Source: CAZSDU01 sp964429135
GTDB taxonomy: Bacteria > Bacteroidota > Bacteroidia > Bacteroidales > FEN-979
Assembly: GCA_964429135.1 (NCBI GenBank)
Contig: CAYSAU010000005.1
Coordinates: forward strand, 102,288 to 166,287
Direction: 5' to 3'
DNA length: 64,000 nt
Under the pieces are notes generated by a model that did not search any database, was not told where the DNA came from, and was given only the letters and a program-made list of their open reading frames with translations. Made by a program: the position numbers and the translations under genes. Numbering within the stretch: the first letter of the stretch is position 1; each line of letters begins with the position of its first letter. This document shows, piece after piece, positions 52,999 to 61,867 of this stretch.

Positions 52999-55146
52999 CT
53001 ACTTCTTGTATTCATCTATCAATAATCTGGCAATTATGGCATCCCAGATGTAGTTCGACGGACAATTCAGCACTTCATTGTCGGGACTGTAGGATTCCCA
53101 GAAATTGTGATTCTTGGATAACTGGGTAGCAACACAGTTAATCATTTTATCAGCAAGCTGATGTGCCAGATCGTCATAACCATATTGACGGAGACCATTG
53201 TAAACCATATAATCCCAGAGCAACCAGATGGGACCGTTCCACTTACAGCAATAATCAACAGTAGGCTTGTACCATGAATCCTGGGCTGATAAGCTTGGTA
53301 CTCCATATCGTCTCCAGAATTTTGTGCTGTCAGACAATGTGACTACTAATTTATCAGCACGTTCTTTTGTCGCTACCCCGGCCCATAATGACAGAAATCC
53401 GATAATTTCCTGACGGCGAAGGTCGCGGCTTAAAAACTTCCATGAATGATCAGATTTATTAATGGAATAATAGAAGCTGGTGGAATCATCCCACATCCGT
53501 TGATTGACCAAGCGGCTAACCTTATCTGCCTTATCTGACCAGTCTTTTGCTTCCTGGTTTCGGCCAAGGACATGGGCCATTTTAGACAGAGAACGTTCCT
53601 CCTTGATGATCATGAGGCTAAGGTCAAGGCATTCCAGTTCATCTGATATGTCTTCCTTGTCAACCTCAAGGTAACGTTCGGCTGAAACCTGAAATACTGC
53701 ATTGTACCCGTCCCTGACATTTTCAATGATCCCATAGGGACCCCATTCATAAGTACCATCATGATCCTGATCCCTGTTATCAATCAGCCATTCGGTGTAT
53801 TTTTTCCCTGACTGATAGGCTTCTTCCAGAAATTTTTTGTCATTGCTCACCTGGTAAATTTCCCAGTTTATCCAACTGAAAAAAGGAGCGGAAGTGGTTG
53901 ACATATTTTTATGGGGGTAATCCTGCATCCCTCTTGGCCCATGACGATAGGCAATTAATCCATCCTCCCGTTGCTGTTCCATATATACTCTTTGCGAATA
54001 TTCAGCTGACTTAGGATCAAGATATACATAGGCCAGCATACTCAGTGACTCATGCAGAACCTGATGTCCATGACCCCAACCCCAAATTGGATTTCGGGAA
54101 AATGCATAAAAATTATATTTTGTATTGCCTTCAGGAGGATACATGCAACTTCTGGCAAGATTGAAGGCACTGAGATACAATAATTTCTCAGTCATTGATG
54201 GAAAAGAGATTCGCGGGATTTTCGAGAAAAGAATAAGATTGTCTTCATAATAGGTTTTCAAAAGCTCGTTTTTTACCAGGTTCATTTCGCGAATCATTTC
54301 TTCCGAATCTTCTTTTTGAGCCTGTGTTCCCCTGAGAATTCGAAAATTAACCGTCTCACCAGGCTTTAATCTTTTTTTTAGATGAAGCGAGATAAGTTTA
54401 ACAAAACCATTGTGTTTGAGATTCAGGGAATCTGATTTTCGATCCCCATAGTAATCATTTTTGACCTGTTGGTGAAAATAATCCGGATTTCCTGAATATC
54501 CACCATAGGAAAAAACTTCACAGTTGACAGAGAAAAAATCAGAAAAACGGGTCGGATACCCAAGGTCGGACTTCAGACTGCTGATTAACCGATAGAGACT
54601 TTCATAACGTCTTGTGAGATATCCGTTTCTTTGCTTATCGTATTCAAGAATTTCCAGCGAATCATGGTCCGCTTCAAAGATGGGATAAAGATCAAGATCA
54701 TGACTAATGTTGTCGGTGTTCTTAACCAGCATATCGATCAATGTGATTTTCGAACTGTATACAAAAAATGTCTCTTTGACCTGGATACCCCTGAAGGGTT
54801 CATATTCAAGGATAGCCATATCAGGGAAAGAAAAGCGGATTAATGGTTTTTTTAAATATTCTCCTATACAGGGAATGACAACCTGATCTATCTTCCACAG
54901 ACAGTATAATGTCCCGGCCTGATCGCTGGAGTACCTCACGGGCTTACAGTCAGAATAGTAGTCTATTTTATAGGCTTTATCGCCATATAATGACGAACGT
55001 TTCATCGCAGCGGCATAAGTGGTATAAAGCGGATCATTAGACTTGGCAGAAATTCGCATATAATCCTCAACCGCTCTGAAATCCTGGGCATTAAGAAGAA
55101 AATAAGAACTGCAGAAGCAGAAAAGAAAAAGAGAAAATTTACTCAT
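52999..55146 (-). CDS. Secreted (alpha/alpha)6 glycosidase, GH63-like
   Basis: 715 residues with a signal peptide (FSLFLFCFCSSYFLLNAQ). An N-terminal beta-sandwich region (about 25-300) precedes a six-hairpin toroid with WGWGHGHQVLHESLS, DYPHKNMSTTSAPFFSW, YEWGPYGIIEN, KWNGPIWLLWDY and FWESYSPD, the last two resembling GH63/MGH1-like signatures. It is likely exported to the periplasm. Linkage is unknown. Gaps are 26 bases to GH172 and 34 bases to GT39. Confidence 0.75.
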   Translation of the reverse strand: MSKFSLFLFCFCSSYFLLNAQDFRAVEDYMRISAKSNDPLYTTYAAAMKRSSLYGDKAYKIDYYSDCKPVRYSSDQAGTLYCLWKIDQVVIPCIGEYLKKPLIRFSFPDMAILEYEPFRGIQVKETFFVYSSKITLIDMLVKNTDNISHDLDLYPIFEADHDSLEILEYDKQRNGYLTRRYESLYRLISSLKSDLGYPTRFSDFFSVNCEVFSYGGYSGNPDYFHQQVKNDYYGDRKSDSLNLKHNGFVKLISLHLKKRLKPGETVNFRILRGTQAQKEDSEEMIREMNLVKNELLKTYYEDNLILFSKIPRISFPSMTEKLLYLSAFNLARSCMYPPEGNTKYNFYAFSRNPIWGWGHGHQVLHESLSMLAYVYLDPKSAEYSQRVYMEQQREDGLIAYRHGPRGMQDYPHKNMSTTSAPFFSWINWEIYQVSNDKKFLEEAYQSGKKYTEWLIDNRDQDHDGTYEWGPYGIIENVRDGYNAVFQVSAERYLEVDKEDISDELECLDLSLMIIKEERSLSKMAHVLGRNQEAKDWSDKADKVSRLVNQRMWDDSTSFYYSINKSDHSWKFLSRDLRRQEIIGFLSLWAGVATKERADKLVVTLSDSTKFWRRYGVPSLSAQDSWYKPTVDYCCKWNGPIWLLWDYMVYNGLRQYGYDDLAHQLADKMINCVATQLSKNHNFWESYSPDNEVLNCPSNYIWDAIIARLLIDEYKK

Positions 55147-55180
55147 GTTTTATATTATTCATAAGTGAAGGAATCAGTAC

Positions 55181-56743
55181 TTATTCATAGGATTGTATTT
55201 CATCAATGATGATAAGGGTTTCCGGGTCCTGTGACAGATAATCCGGAAGCAAACAGTCCCCTTGTTTGAAAATTGCTATTTTCCTGCCTTTCTTTTTGAT
55301 CTCCTCATACTGAAATTTTGATGGAATGAAGCCATAGGATGGTAGATCAGTATAGAACATACATTCGATATAATGTCTGCCCCGAACATTGAAAATAACG
55401 GCATTCTCTGGAAGACGCGTATGAAGAGATTGAAAAATGGATTTGTTATGGGTCTGTATAGACTTAACCGGATTATCTGACCATCCTAACTTCCAGTTGA
55501 CTGTAACCAGAAAAATCAGTAGAGCAGTCACAACCCAACCGGTTAAACCCGGGAACCTTGATCGTTTAATAATCTGTTGATGAAAAAAATCAAGACAAGC
55601 AGCAATACCTGAATAAACCGGAAGTGCAACAATGAAAGGATAACTCAGCATTTTTGTCTTGGCGAGAGAGAAGAAGAGATAAACAAAAACAGGCAGAATC
55701 AGGATACTGAATGGAAGGGTTGGTGGTGCTTTGATTCTTTTAAATAGAAGAATTAGTCCCAAAGGAATAAAATATATCAAGACATTACCGTACAAATGAT
55801 GGATGTTCTCAATATAAAACCATTTGGAACCTCCGTGTCCTTCAACGACCTGAAAAAAATGTAAGGCATTGTAAGAATATGTTTGAGCTGCTTCAGTCGG
55901 ATACCAGGTGAAAATTAAGATCTGCCAGGGTAGCACTATAAAAATGGTGATTGAAAGGGATAAAAAAAAGTTCACCGTCTCCTTGAATAATTTCCTTCTC
56001 CGGAGAATCCAGGCTTCGTTTTTACGGAAAATGCCCGTAAAAATGTAGGTTGCATAGGCTAAATAAACCAATAATCCTGGCATCCATTTTGTCAGAATAG
56101 CACATCCTGAGAAGATCCCGATAAGGATAAGCCATAGTTTTTGATCCGAAAAAACATATTCAGTCCAAACCCAGATACTGCATGAAATAAAAAAAAGAAA
56201 AGCGACATCATTATGCTCGAGTTCTTGTCTGCCTGCAACGAGCTGCATCAGGTAATAAGAAGTTGAAAACAAAAAGGCGGTTAAAAAGCCTGTGGCCTCA
56301 TTGGTCAGGAGTTTAACGGTCCGATAGGTGACAAGAATCAAAAGGGATGCCATGATAACACTTGGCAGTCGAAGGGATACTTCACTGACGCCTAAAATCT
56401 TAAAGCTTATCGCAATTAGCCAGAGAAAAAGTGGCTGCTTGTGCAACCAGACAATGGCCCTGTCCCATCGGTCATAAGCCATGGTTAATACAGGATCGTC
56501 ATATAAGGTCGGCAGGAGTGGGTGTTTCATCATGTTTTTGGCAACCAACGCGTGAAAACGTTCATCCCAAAGATTCAGAAACGGATCTTGCAAGGAAGAG
56601 AGAAGAAATAAAAGAAATCCGCCAGTAAACAGGAATAAAATGGCTATTCTATATTGTTTCTGCTGATTCATACAAAAACTTCCACAAATCATTATAACTC
56701 CGGAGATCAGAAGCAAGCTTTGTATGGATGAAAACCCTGTCAT
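55181..56743 (-). CDS. GT39/ArnT-like polyprenyl-phosphate glycosyltransferase
   Basis: 520 residues, about twelve hydrophobic segments. The first periplasmic loop carries LWDERFHALVAKNMM with the conserved acidic pair, as in ArnT/PMT-type transferases. These use a lipid-linked sugar such as undecaprenyl-phosphate mannose or 4-amino-4-deoxyarabinose and add it to protein or lipid. The C-terminal region (about 415-520) is soluble. It overlaps the upstream gene by 4 bp. Which sugar is moved is not evident, but the neighbours are glycosidases. Confidence 0.85.
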   Translation of the reverse strand: MTGFSSIQSLLLISGVIMICGSFCMNQQKQYRIAILFLFTGGFLLFLLSSLQDPFLNLWDERFHALVAKNMMKHPLLPTLYDDPVLTMAYDRWDRAIVWLHKQPLFLWLIAISFKILGVSEVSLRLPSVIMASLLILVTYRTVKLLTNEATGFLTAFLFSTSYYLMQLVAGRQELEHNDVAFLFFISCSIWVWTEYVFSDQKLWLILIGIFSGCAILTKWMPGLLVYLAYATYIFTGIFRKNEAWILRRRKLFKETVNFFLSLSITIFIVLPWQILIFTWYPTEAAQTYSYNALHFFQVVEGHGGSKWFYIENIHHLYGNVLIYFIPLGLILLFKRIKAPPTLPFSILILPVFVYLFFSLAKTKMLSYPFIVALPVYSGIAACLDFFHQQIIKRSRFPGLTGWVVTALLIFLVTVNWKLGWSDNPVKSIQTHNKSIFQSLHTRLPENAVIFNVRGRHYIECMFYTDLPSYGFIPSKFQYEEIKKKGRKIAIFKQGDCLLPDYLSQDPETLIIIDEIQSYE

Positions 56744-57585
56744 TCGAATTTACCTGTAAGATAATCGAAGATGTTTCTGGTAAAAAGTTCAAGATATTCA
56801 CGGTTAAGATTTTGGCTGATAAAATCCATATAGGCTCCAACCGCGATAATTTTTCCTTTCCCCAGACTGTATTCTATAACCAGTTTTGAATTTTCTCTTA
56901 TATGAATATCATCCCAGTCAACACCGATAACACTGCCTTTCTTCGAAATTTGAGCATTAAAGAAGCCTGTTATGGTAATCCTCTGATCCTGTTCCGGGAC
57001 GAGAAGATAGGCACCTCCGTTCATGTCTTTGAAAACAGGATGATCCCTCAAGGAATGAATGCCCAGCTTCTTCCCGTGACCCTGGTCAATCGCTGGCTTT
57101 AAACTGTCATAAGGACTTATGGATTCGATACCCAGGATAATTAAATAATGAAAAGCATGCATGGATAAAAGCAGATTCCCACCATTTTTAATATAAGTTT
57201 TTATTCCTTGAACAAGGGCTGTCTGGGTTTCCAATCTATTGAACGCGGTGGTATCTGCGTCATGAAACCATAATAGGGGATAGTTTTGGATGGCTTTATA
57301 AGAAAGACTGCCCAGACTATGATACTCTCCCTGATACTCGTTCAAACCATTCAAGAAATCAAATGCCGCTTTGTCGGTAGCAACATTCTCTACGAATGAT
57401 TTTCTGCCGATGAAACCGATTACCACTTTCTTGGTTCCAGTATTTTGCTTTGACTTTCCCGGGTTAAGGGTAATCTTGTGCATCTTCAGGCTTTGTCCTT
57501 TGACCGATTGGCAAAGAACAGGCATGGGGCTTAGGAAAGAAGTAAGAAATGCAAGAAAAATAATCAGGATAACGACCTTTTTCAT
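56740..57585 (-). CDS. Secreted GATase1/ThuA-like domain protein
   Basis: 281 residues with a signal peptide (VILIIFLAFLTSFLSPMPVLCQS). The rest resembles a glutamine-amidotransferase-like Rossmann fold: YPLLWFHDADTTAF, YIKNGGNLLLSMHAFHYLIILG, and a late KIIAVGAYMDF with LFTRNIFDYLTG, as in ThuA-like and trehalose-utilisation proteins. The nucleophile elbow has no clear Cys (MHAFH in its place), so it may be non-catalytic or sugar-binding. It overlaps the genes on each side by 4 bp. Confidence 0.6.
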   Translation of the reverse strand: MKKVVILIIFLAFLTSFLSPMPVLCQSVKGQSLKMHKITLNPGKSKQNTGTKKVVIGFIGRKSFVENVATDKAAFDFLNGLNEYQGEYHSLGSLSYKAIQNYPLLWFHDADTTAFNRLETQTALVQGIKTYIKNGGNLLLSMHAFHYLIILGIESISPYDSLKPAIDQGHGKKLGIHSLRDHPVFKDMNGGAYLLVPEQDQRITITGFFNAQISKKGSVIGVDWDDIHIRENSKLVIEYSLGKGKIIAVGAYMDFISQNLNREYLELFTRNIFDYLTGKFE

Positions 57586-58229
57586 ATAAACTGAATTAAT
57601 TCAGAAAGGGAAGAAAAAACGGGTGAACGGGTTGTCTTTAAACGCTCCACGGAATGATGCCCATTGGGAATCAGAATGCAGGAAATGCCTATTTCGCCGG
57701 CAACTTCAGCATCATGACAGGTATCACCGATGAACAATGCTTTTTCCGGAGTGATTTCCAGATTTGTCATCAACCTAATACCAAGCTCAGTTTTTCCATG
57801 AGCATAATGATCTTCAAGACCATAGATAGGGTTAAAAAAGGAATTAATCAGATAAAATTCAGTTTCAGCAAGCAGTTCCTGTTGTTCTCTTGCTGAGAGT
57901 ATGCACTGGCAATAATGCTTCCTTGAAAAAGCCTCTAAAACATTTACAACATCAGCATGAAGCCGGCTTTCTTTCTGGCGTTTGTTATAACGGATCATAA
58001 ATTCCATCCCGACAATCTCAAAGGGTTCCGTATCAAAGTCAAATCCCAATTTGAGATAATAATCCCTAACGGGAAAATCAAATAAATTCCGGTATTCTTC
58101 CAGTGTTTTAACAGGTAAATTACGCTCTTGGAGCATACTGTTCATCACGTCAACGCAAAGCCAAGCATCATCCAGCAAAGTGCCGTTCCAGTCCCAGATA
58201 ATATGCGAGTATTTAGAGAAATCAATCAT
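57582..58229 (-). CDS. HAD-superfamily phosphatase
   Basis: 215 residues, cytoplasmic. HAD motif I WDWNGTLLDD, motif II CILSAREQ, Lys in HGKTELG, and motif III/IV FIGDTCHDAEVA. It resembles phosphoglycolate/sugar-phosphate phosphatases. It is the first gene of the operon, transcribed away from the radical SAM gene across only 16 bases. A -7 box (TATTTTTG on the minus strand, 58253-58260) lies inside the radical SAM coding region. The substrate is unknown. Confidence 0.82.
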   Translation of the reverse strand: MIDFSKYSHIIWDWNGTLLDDAWLCVDVMNSMLQERNLPVKTLEEYRNLFDFPVRDYYLKLGFDFDTEPFEIVGMEFMIRYNKRQKESRLHADVVNVLEAFSRKHYCQCILSAREQQELLAETEFYLINSFFNPIYGLEDHYAHGKTELGIRLMTNLEITPEKALFIGDTCHDAEVAGEIGISCILIPNGHHSVERLKTTRSPVFSSLSELIQFI

Positions 58230-58245
58230 TCTAAATCGTACTTTT

Positions 58246-59226
58246 ATGTCGTCAAAAATAATGAAAATACCGACCCTTATGTTGGATCTATCAAGCTTTC
58301 TTGAACCCCTCGAAATACTTCATGATTGTACCATCTGTCCGAGAAACTGTCATACAGACCGCTTCAAGGGTAAAACGGGTTACTGCAGAAGCGATAATTC
58401 CTTCAACATCGCTTCCATCTGCTTACATAAAGGAGAAGAACCGGTCATCAGTGGAAGCAAAGGAATTTGCAATATTTTCTTTACCAACTGCAACCTTCAA
58501 TGCTTGTATTGCCAAAATCATCAGATCAGTAATACCAGTATCAGTCGTACTTTTTCCTCGATGAGCCTGGACGAGGTGATAGAAAAAATAATCAAGATTC
58601 TCAACACTGGAATCGATATGGTCGGGTTTGTTTCTCCTTCACATTTTATTCCCCAGATGCTCGCCATCATCAATGCCACCCATGCCCATGGGTATCATCC
58701 CCGATGGGTTTACAACTCCAATGGCTACGATAAAGTGAGTACACTTAAAACCCTAGAAGGCATTATTGATATCTATCTGCCAGATATGAAATATATGGAT
58801 TCTCAGCTTGCTTTGAAATGGTCAGATGCTGGGGATTATCCTGAAATAGCGGCTAAAGCCCTAAAAGAAATGTTCCGGCAAAAAGGATCAAGACTAATAC
58901 TGAATGGCGATCATACCGCTGCCTCCGGGATGATTGTTCGTCACCTTGTCCTTCCCGGACAGACAGAAAACAGCAAAGAAGTGATCCGTTTTCTCTCATC
59001 CGCTTTATCTTCTCAACTGTATATTTCATTGATGTCACAATATTTTCCAATACAAAGAGTGATGGGAAATGATTTACTTTCCCGAACCATTACAGACAAA
59101 GAATATCAACAGGTGATTGATGAGATGGAGAAGCAGGGCATGGAAAATGGATGGGTGCAGGATGTTGATAGTTCTTTGCATTATATACCGGATTTTGAAA
59201 GGAAACATCCTTTTGAAACTATTTAG
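58246..59226 (+). CDS. Radical SAM protein, PflX/COG1313 type
   Basis: 326 residues. An N-terminal cysteine module CTICPRNC...GYC precedes the radical SAM cluster motif CNLQCLYCQ (C-x3-C-x2-C). The segments EEPVISGSKG, MVGFVSPSHF and WVYNSNGYD follow. This matches the PflX-like family, of unknown substrate. The ATG at 58246 is used; the reading frame continues upstream to 58180 but would overlap the divergent HAD gene by 50 bases. Alternatives at 58261. No pyruvate formate lyase gene is nearby. Confidence 0.82.
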   Translation: MSSKIMKIPTLMLDLSSFLEPLEILHDCTICPRNCHTDRFKGKTGYCRSDNSFNIASICLHKGEEPVISGSKGICNIFFTNCNLQCLYCQNHQISNTSISRTFSSMSLDEVIEKIIKILNTGIDMVGFVSPSHFIPQMLAIINATHAHGYHPRWVYNSNGYDKVSTLKTLEGIIDIYLPDMKYMDSQLALKWSDAGDYPEIAAKALKEMFRQKGSRLILNGDHTAASGMIVRHLVLPGQTENSKEVIRFLSSALSSQLYISLMSQYFPIQRVMGNDLLSRTITDKEYQQVIDEMEKQGMENGWVQDVDSSLHYIPDFERKHPFETI

Positions 59227-59297
59227 CAGGCAACTCAACAATAATAACAGGTCGGAATCTGGTTTTATCGAATTTTTTAATGATATAAAATATAATA

Positions 59298-59329
59298 TTT
59301 GTTTACTAACATCCAACGGAGTATTTTTG
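59298..59329 (+). promoter_or_regulatory. Promoter of the C1-peptidase gene
   Basis: TTTG (59298-59301), a 20-base spacer and TATTTTTG (59322-59329), both exact consensus matches, 38 bases before the ATG. Confidence 0.7.
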
Positions 59330-59366
59330 ACCAATGTAATCCATCATTTACCCAAAACCAACTCTT

Positions 59367-60572
59367 ATGCGATCACATTTTTTCATCATTTGTTTATTCT
59401 TTTCCTATTTGTTTTCCTGTGCAGCATTAGCTCAGGATGAGAATGCAAAACCCGATTCCGGATATTTTTTTACAACGGTTAAGCAACTTCCGGCTACAAC
59501 AGTTAAAAACCAATATCGTTCAAGCACTTGTTGGAGTTATTCTACCCTATCCTTCCTGGAATCTGAACTATTGAGACTGGGAAAAGATACCTTCGACCTA
59601 TCGGACATGTTTCCAGTTCATAAAGCCTATCCGGAAAAAGCGATGATGTATGTCAGGTTTAATGGGAAACATAATTTTGGCCCTGGGGGTGCCGCACATG
59701 ACGTGATCAATATGATGAAAAAATACGGCATAACTCCTGAATCTGCTTATAGCGGACATGTTATAGGAGAAATCAATCCTGTTCATGCCGAAATGGATGC
59801 AGTACTTCAAGCTTATGTTGATGCTGTGGTGAAAAACCCGAATAAGAAACTGACCCCCGTATGGATGAAGGGTTTAGATGGTCTGGTAAATGCCTACCTT
59901 GGTGAAATCCCTGAAAAATTTGTATATCATGGCAGTGAATATACCCCGCGAACATTCTGTGATATGCTTGGATTGAACCTGGATGATTATATCGAGATCA
60001 CCTCCTATAACCATCATCCGTTTTATTCAAAATTCATTATTGAAATTCCTGATAATTGGGAAATGGGTGAAGTGTATAATGTGCCGATGGAGGATATGAT
60101 GCAGATCATTGATCATGTCGTGATGAATGGATATACCTTGGCCTGGGGTGCAGATGTTAGCGAAAAAGGTTTTTCCTGGAAAAACGGTGTGGCCATTATA
60201 CCCGATAAAAATGCCCCGGAGGTTTCGGGAACAGATAAAGATCGTTGGACAAAAATGAGTGATACTGAAAAGGAGAAATTGTTATTCAAATTTGATCATC
60301 CCGTTCCTGAAAAAAATATCACCCAGGAAATGCGACAACTGGAATTCGATAATTATCAGACAACCGATGATCACGGACTTCACTTGACCGGAATAGCCAA
60401 GGACCAGAATGGGCATAAATATTATATTGTCAAGAATTCATGGGGAACAGAAAATAATCCTTACAAAGGGTATATATACGTGTCAGAATCCTATGTCAGA
60501 TTAAAGACTATGGATATTTTGGTAAATAAAAATTCAGTCCCGAAAGAGATCCGTAAAAAACTGGGTTTTTAA
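59367..60572 (+). CDS. Secreted C1B peptidase (aminopeptidase C/bleomycin hydrolase type)
   Basis: 401 residues, signal peptide (FFIICLFFSYLFSCAALAQ). A papain-fold enzyme with Gln49, Cys55 in SSTCWSYST, His in GLHLTGIAKD, and Asn in IVKNSWGTE. The His/Asn spacing and extra loops match the bleomycin hydrolase group, in which the C-terminus blocks the cleft for aminopeptidase action. Unlike the E. coli-type enzyme, this one is exported. The last codons overlap an intrinsic terminator for the opposite strand. Confidence 0.88.
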   Translation: MRSHFFIICLFFSYLFSCAALAQDENAKPDSGYFFTTVKQLPATTVKNQYRSSTCWSYSTLSFLESELLRLGKDTFDLSDMFPVHKAYPEKAMMYVRFNGKHNFGPGGAAHDVINMMKKYGITPESAYSGHVIGEINPVHAEMDAVLQAYVDAVVKNPNKKLTPVWMKGLDGLVNAYLGEIPEKFVYHGSEYTPRTFCDMLGLNLDDYIEITSYNHHPFYSKFIIEIPDNWEMGEVYNVPMEDMMQIIDHVVMNGYTLAWGADVSEKGFSWKNGVAIIPDKNAPEVSGTDKDRWTKMSDTEKEKLLFKFDHPVPEKNITQEMRQLEFDNYQTTDDHGLHLTGIAKDQNGHKYYIVKNSWGTENNPYKGYIYVSESYVRLKTMDILVNKNSVPKEIRKKLGF

Positions 60573-60580
60573 ATCCAGTT
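60553..60580 (-). terminator. Intrinsic terminator of the aminotransferase gene, inside the peptidase 3' end
   Basis: On the minus strand AACTGGATTT, two-base loop, AAACCCAGTT (60559-60580, one G-T pair), then TTTTTTACGG. It lies 28 bases past the aminotransferase stop and overlaps the stop codon of the opposite gene. Confidence 0.6.
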
Positions 60581-60607
60581 GTACATAATACAAACTTGCA
60601 AGTTCTT

Positions 60608-61795
60608 CTATTCTGAAATTCTATCCAAGGCATGGATCAGTCTGTCGCAGGCTTCGGTGATTTCTTCTTCAGAAATAGTCAGCGGGGGAGCTATTCGGAA
60701 TGCTGACCTGAAAAGAAACCAATCAATAATGATTCCCTCATGTAATGTTTCTAAAGATAATTTCTGGCGGTTTTTTTCATTGGCTAGATCAATGCCCATC
60801 ATCAGTCCGGCCCTCCTGATTTTTTTGATGGCAGGATGACCGGAGATTCTTTGTTCAATCTGAAATCCTTTTCTTTCAACTGATTCTATCAGTTTGTTCT
60901 CAAGTAAAACATCAAGGCCTGCAAGACCCGCGGCACAACTTAGGGGATGCCCGCCAAAAGTTGTGATATGTCCAAGTTCTGGCTTATACGCAAGAGTCTG
61001 CATGATATGGTTAGATGAAATAAAGGCGCCAAGAGGCAAACCTGCTCCCAGTGCTTTGGCCAGCACCAGAATGTCTGGTAGAATATCATCATGCATATAG
61101 CTGAACAATTTGCCTGTTCTGCCAAATCCCATCTGAACATCATCAATGATCAGCAGTGTGCCAGTCTTATTACAACGGTTTCTCAGTGCAGCTAAAAAGC
61201 CTGGTAATGGCAGAATAATGCCGGCTTCTGCTTGTATGGTTTCACACACCACACAAGCAGTTTTTTCGGTAATCGTATCTAAATCTTCAAAATTATTGAA
61301 ATCGAGTTGCCGGATATCGGGTAACAATGGCCTGAATGCGTTTCTGAGGTTTTCATTCCCTAAAATACTTAATGCTCCTTGTGTGGAACCATGATAGGCA
61401 TTTTTGAATGAAATGAACTCAAACCTGCCTGAAAAACGTTTAGCAAGCTTCATTGCCCCCTCAATGGCTTCGCTTCCCGAATTGACAAAATATACTGTAT
61501 CCAAAGGAGTAGCTAAAAGTCCGGAAAGTTTCTGTGCCAGTAGAACCTGTGGAGATTGAATGAACTCTCCATAAACATTCAGATGAAGGTAATGTTCTGC
61601 CTGCTTCTGAATGGCTTCAAGAACTTTTGGATGACGGTGACCGATATTGCTGACCGAGACTCCCGACACCATATCCATATAGGCTTTCCCATTCCGGCCA
61701 TACAACCATATCCCCTCTGCGCTGACAATATCCAATGCCATCGGATTGAATGATGGGAGCCCCATATGTCTGAAAAATATTTCGCGTTCAGTCAC
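60608..61795 (-). CDS. Class III (acetylornithine/GABA-type) aminotransferase
   Basis: 395 residues, PLP-dependent. SGVSVSNIGHRHPKV, NSGSEAIEGAMKLA, HGSTQGALS, D-D-V-Q-M-G-F-G-R-T-G and the PLP lysine in LVLAKALGAGLPLGA. In most members the aspartate segment is DEVQTG; here it is DDVQMG. The start is taken as GTG 61793-61795, giving VTEREIFFRHMG like the family N-terminus; the first upstream ATG would give an N-terminal extension that overlaps the divergent SDR gene. Specific substrate is unknown. Confidence 0.85.
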   Translation of the reverse strand: MTEREIFFRHMGLPSFNPMALDIVSAEGIWLYGRNGKAYMDMVSGVSVSNIGHRHPKVLEAIQKQAEHYLHLNVYGEFIQSPQVLLAQKLSGLLATPLDTVYFVNSGSEAIEGAMKLAKRFSGRFEFISFKNAYHGSTQGALSILGNENLRNAFRPLLPDIRQLDFNNFEDLDTITEKTACVVCETIQAEAGIILPLPGFLAALRNRCNKTGTLLIIDDVQMGFGRTGKLFSYMHDDILPDILVLAKALGAGLPLGAFISSNHIMQTLAYKPELGHITTFGGHPLSCAAGLAGLDVLLENKLIESVERKGFQIEQRISGHPAIKKIRRAGLMMGIDLANEKNRQKLSLETLHEGIIIDWFLFRSAFRIAPPLTISEEEITEACDRLIHALDRISE

Positions 61796-61867
61796 AAGAT
61801 TTTTTTCGACGAAGATACTAAATGAAAATATACATAAACTTCTTAATTTCGCCATTTTGCTATAGAT

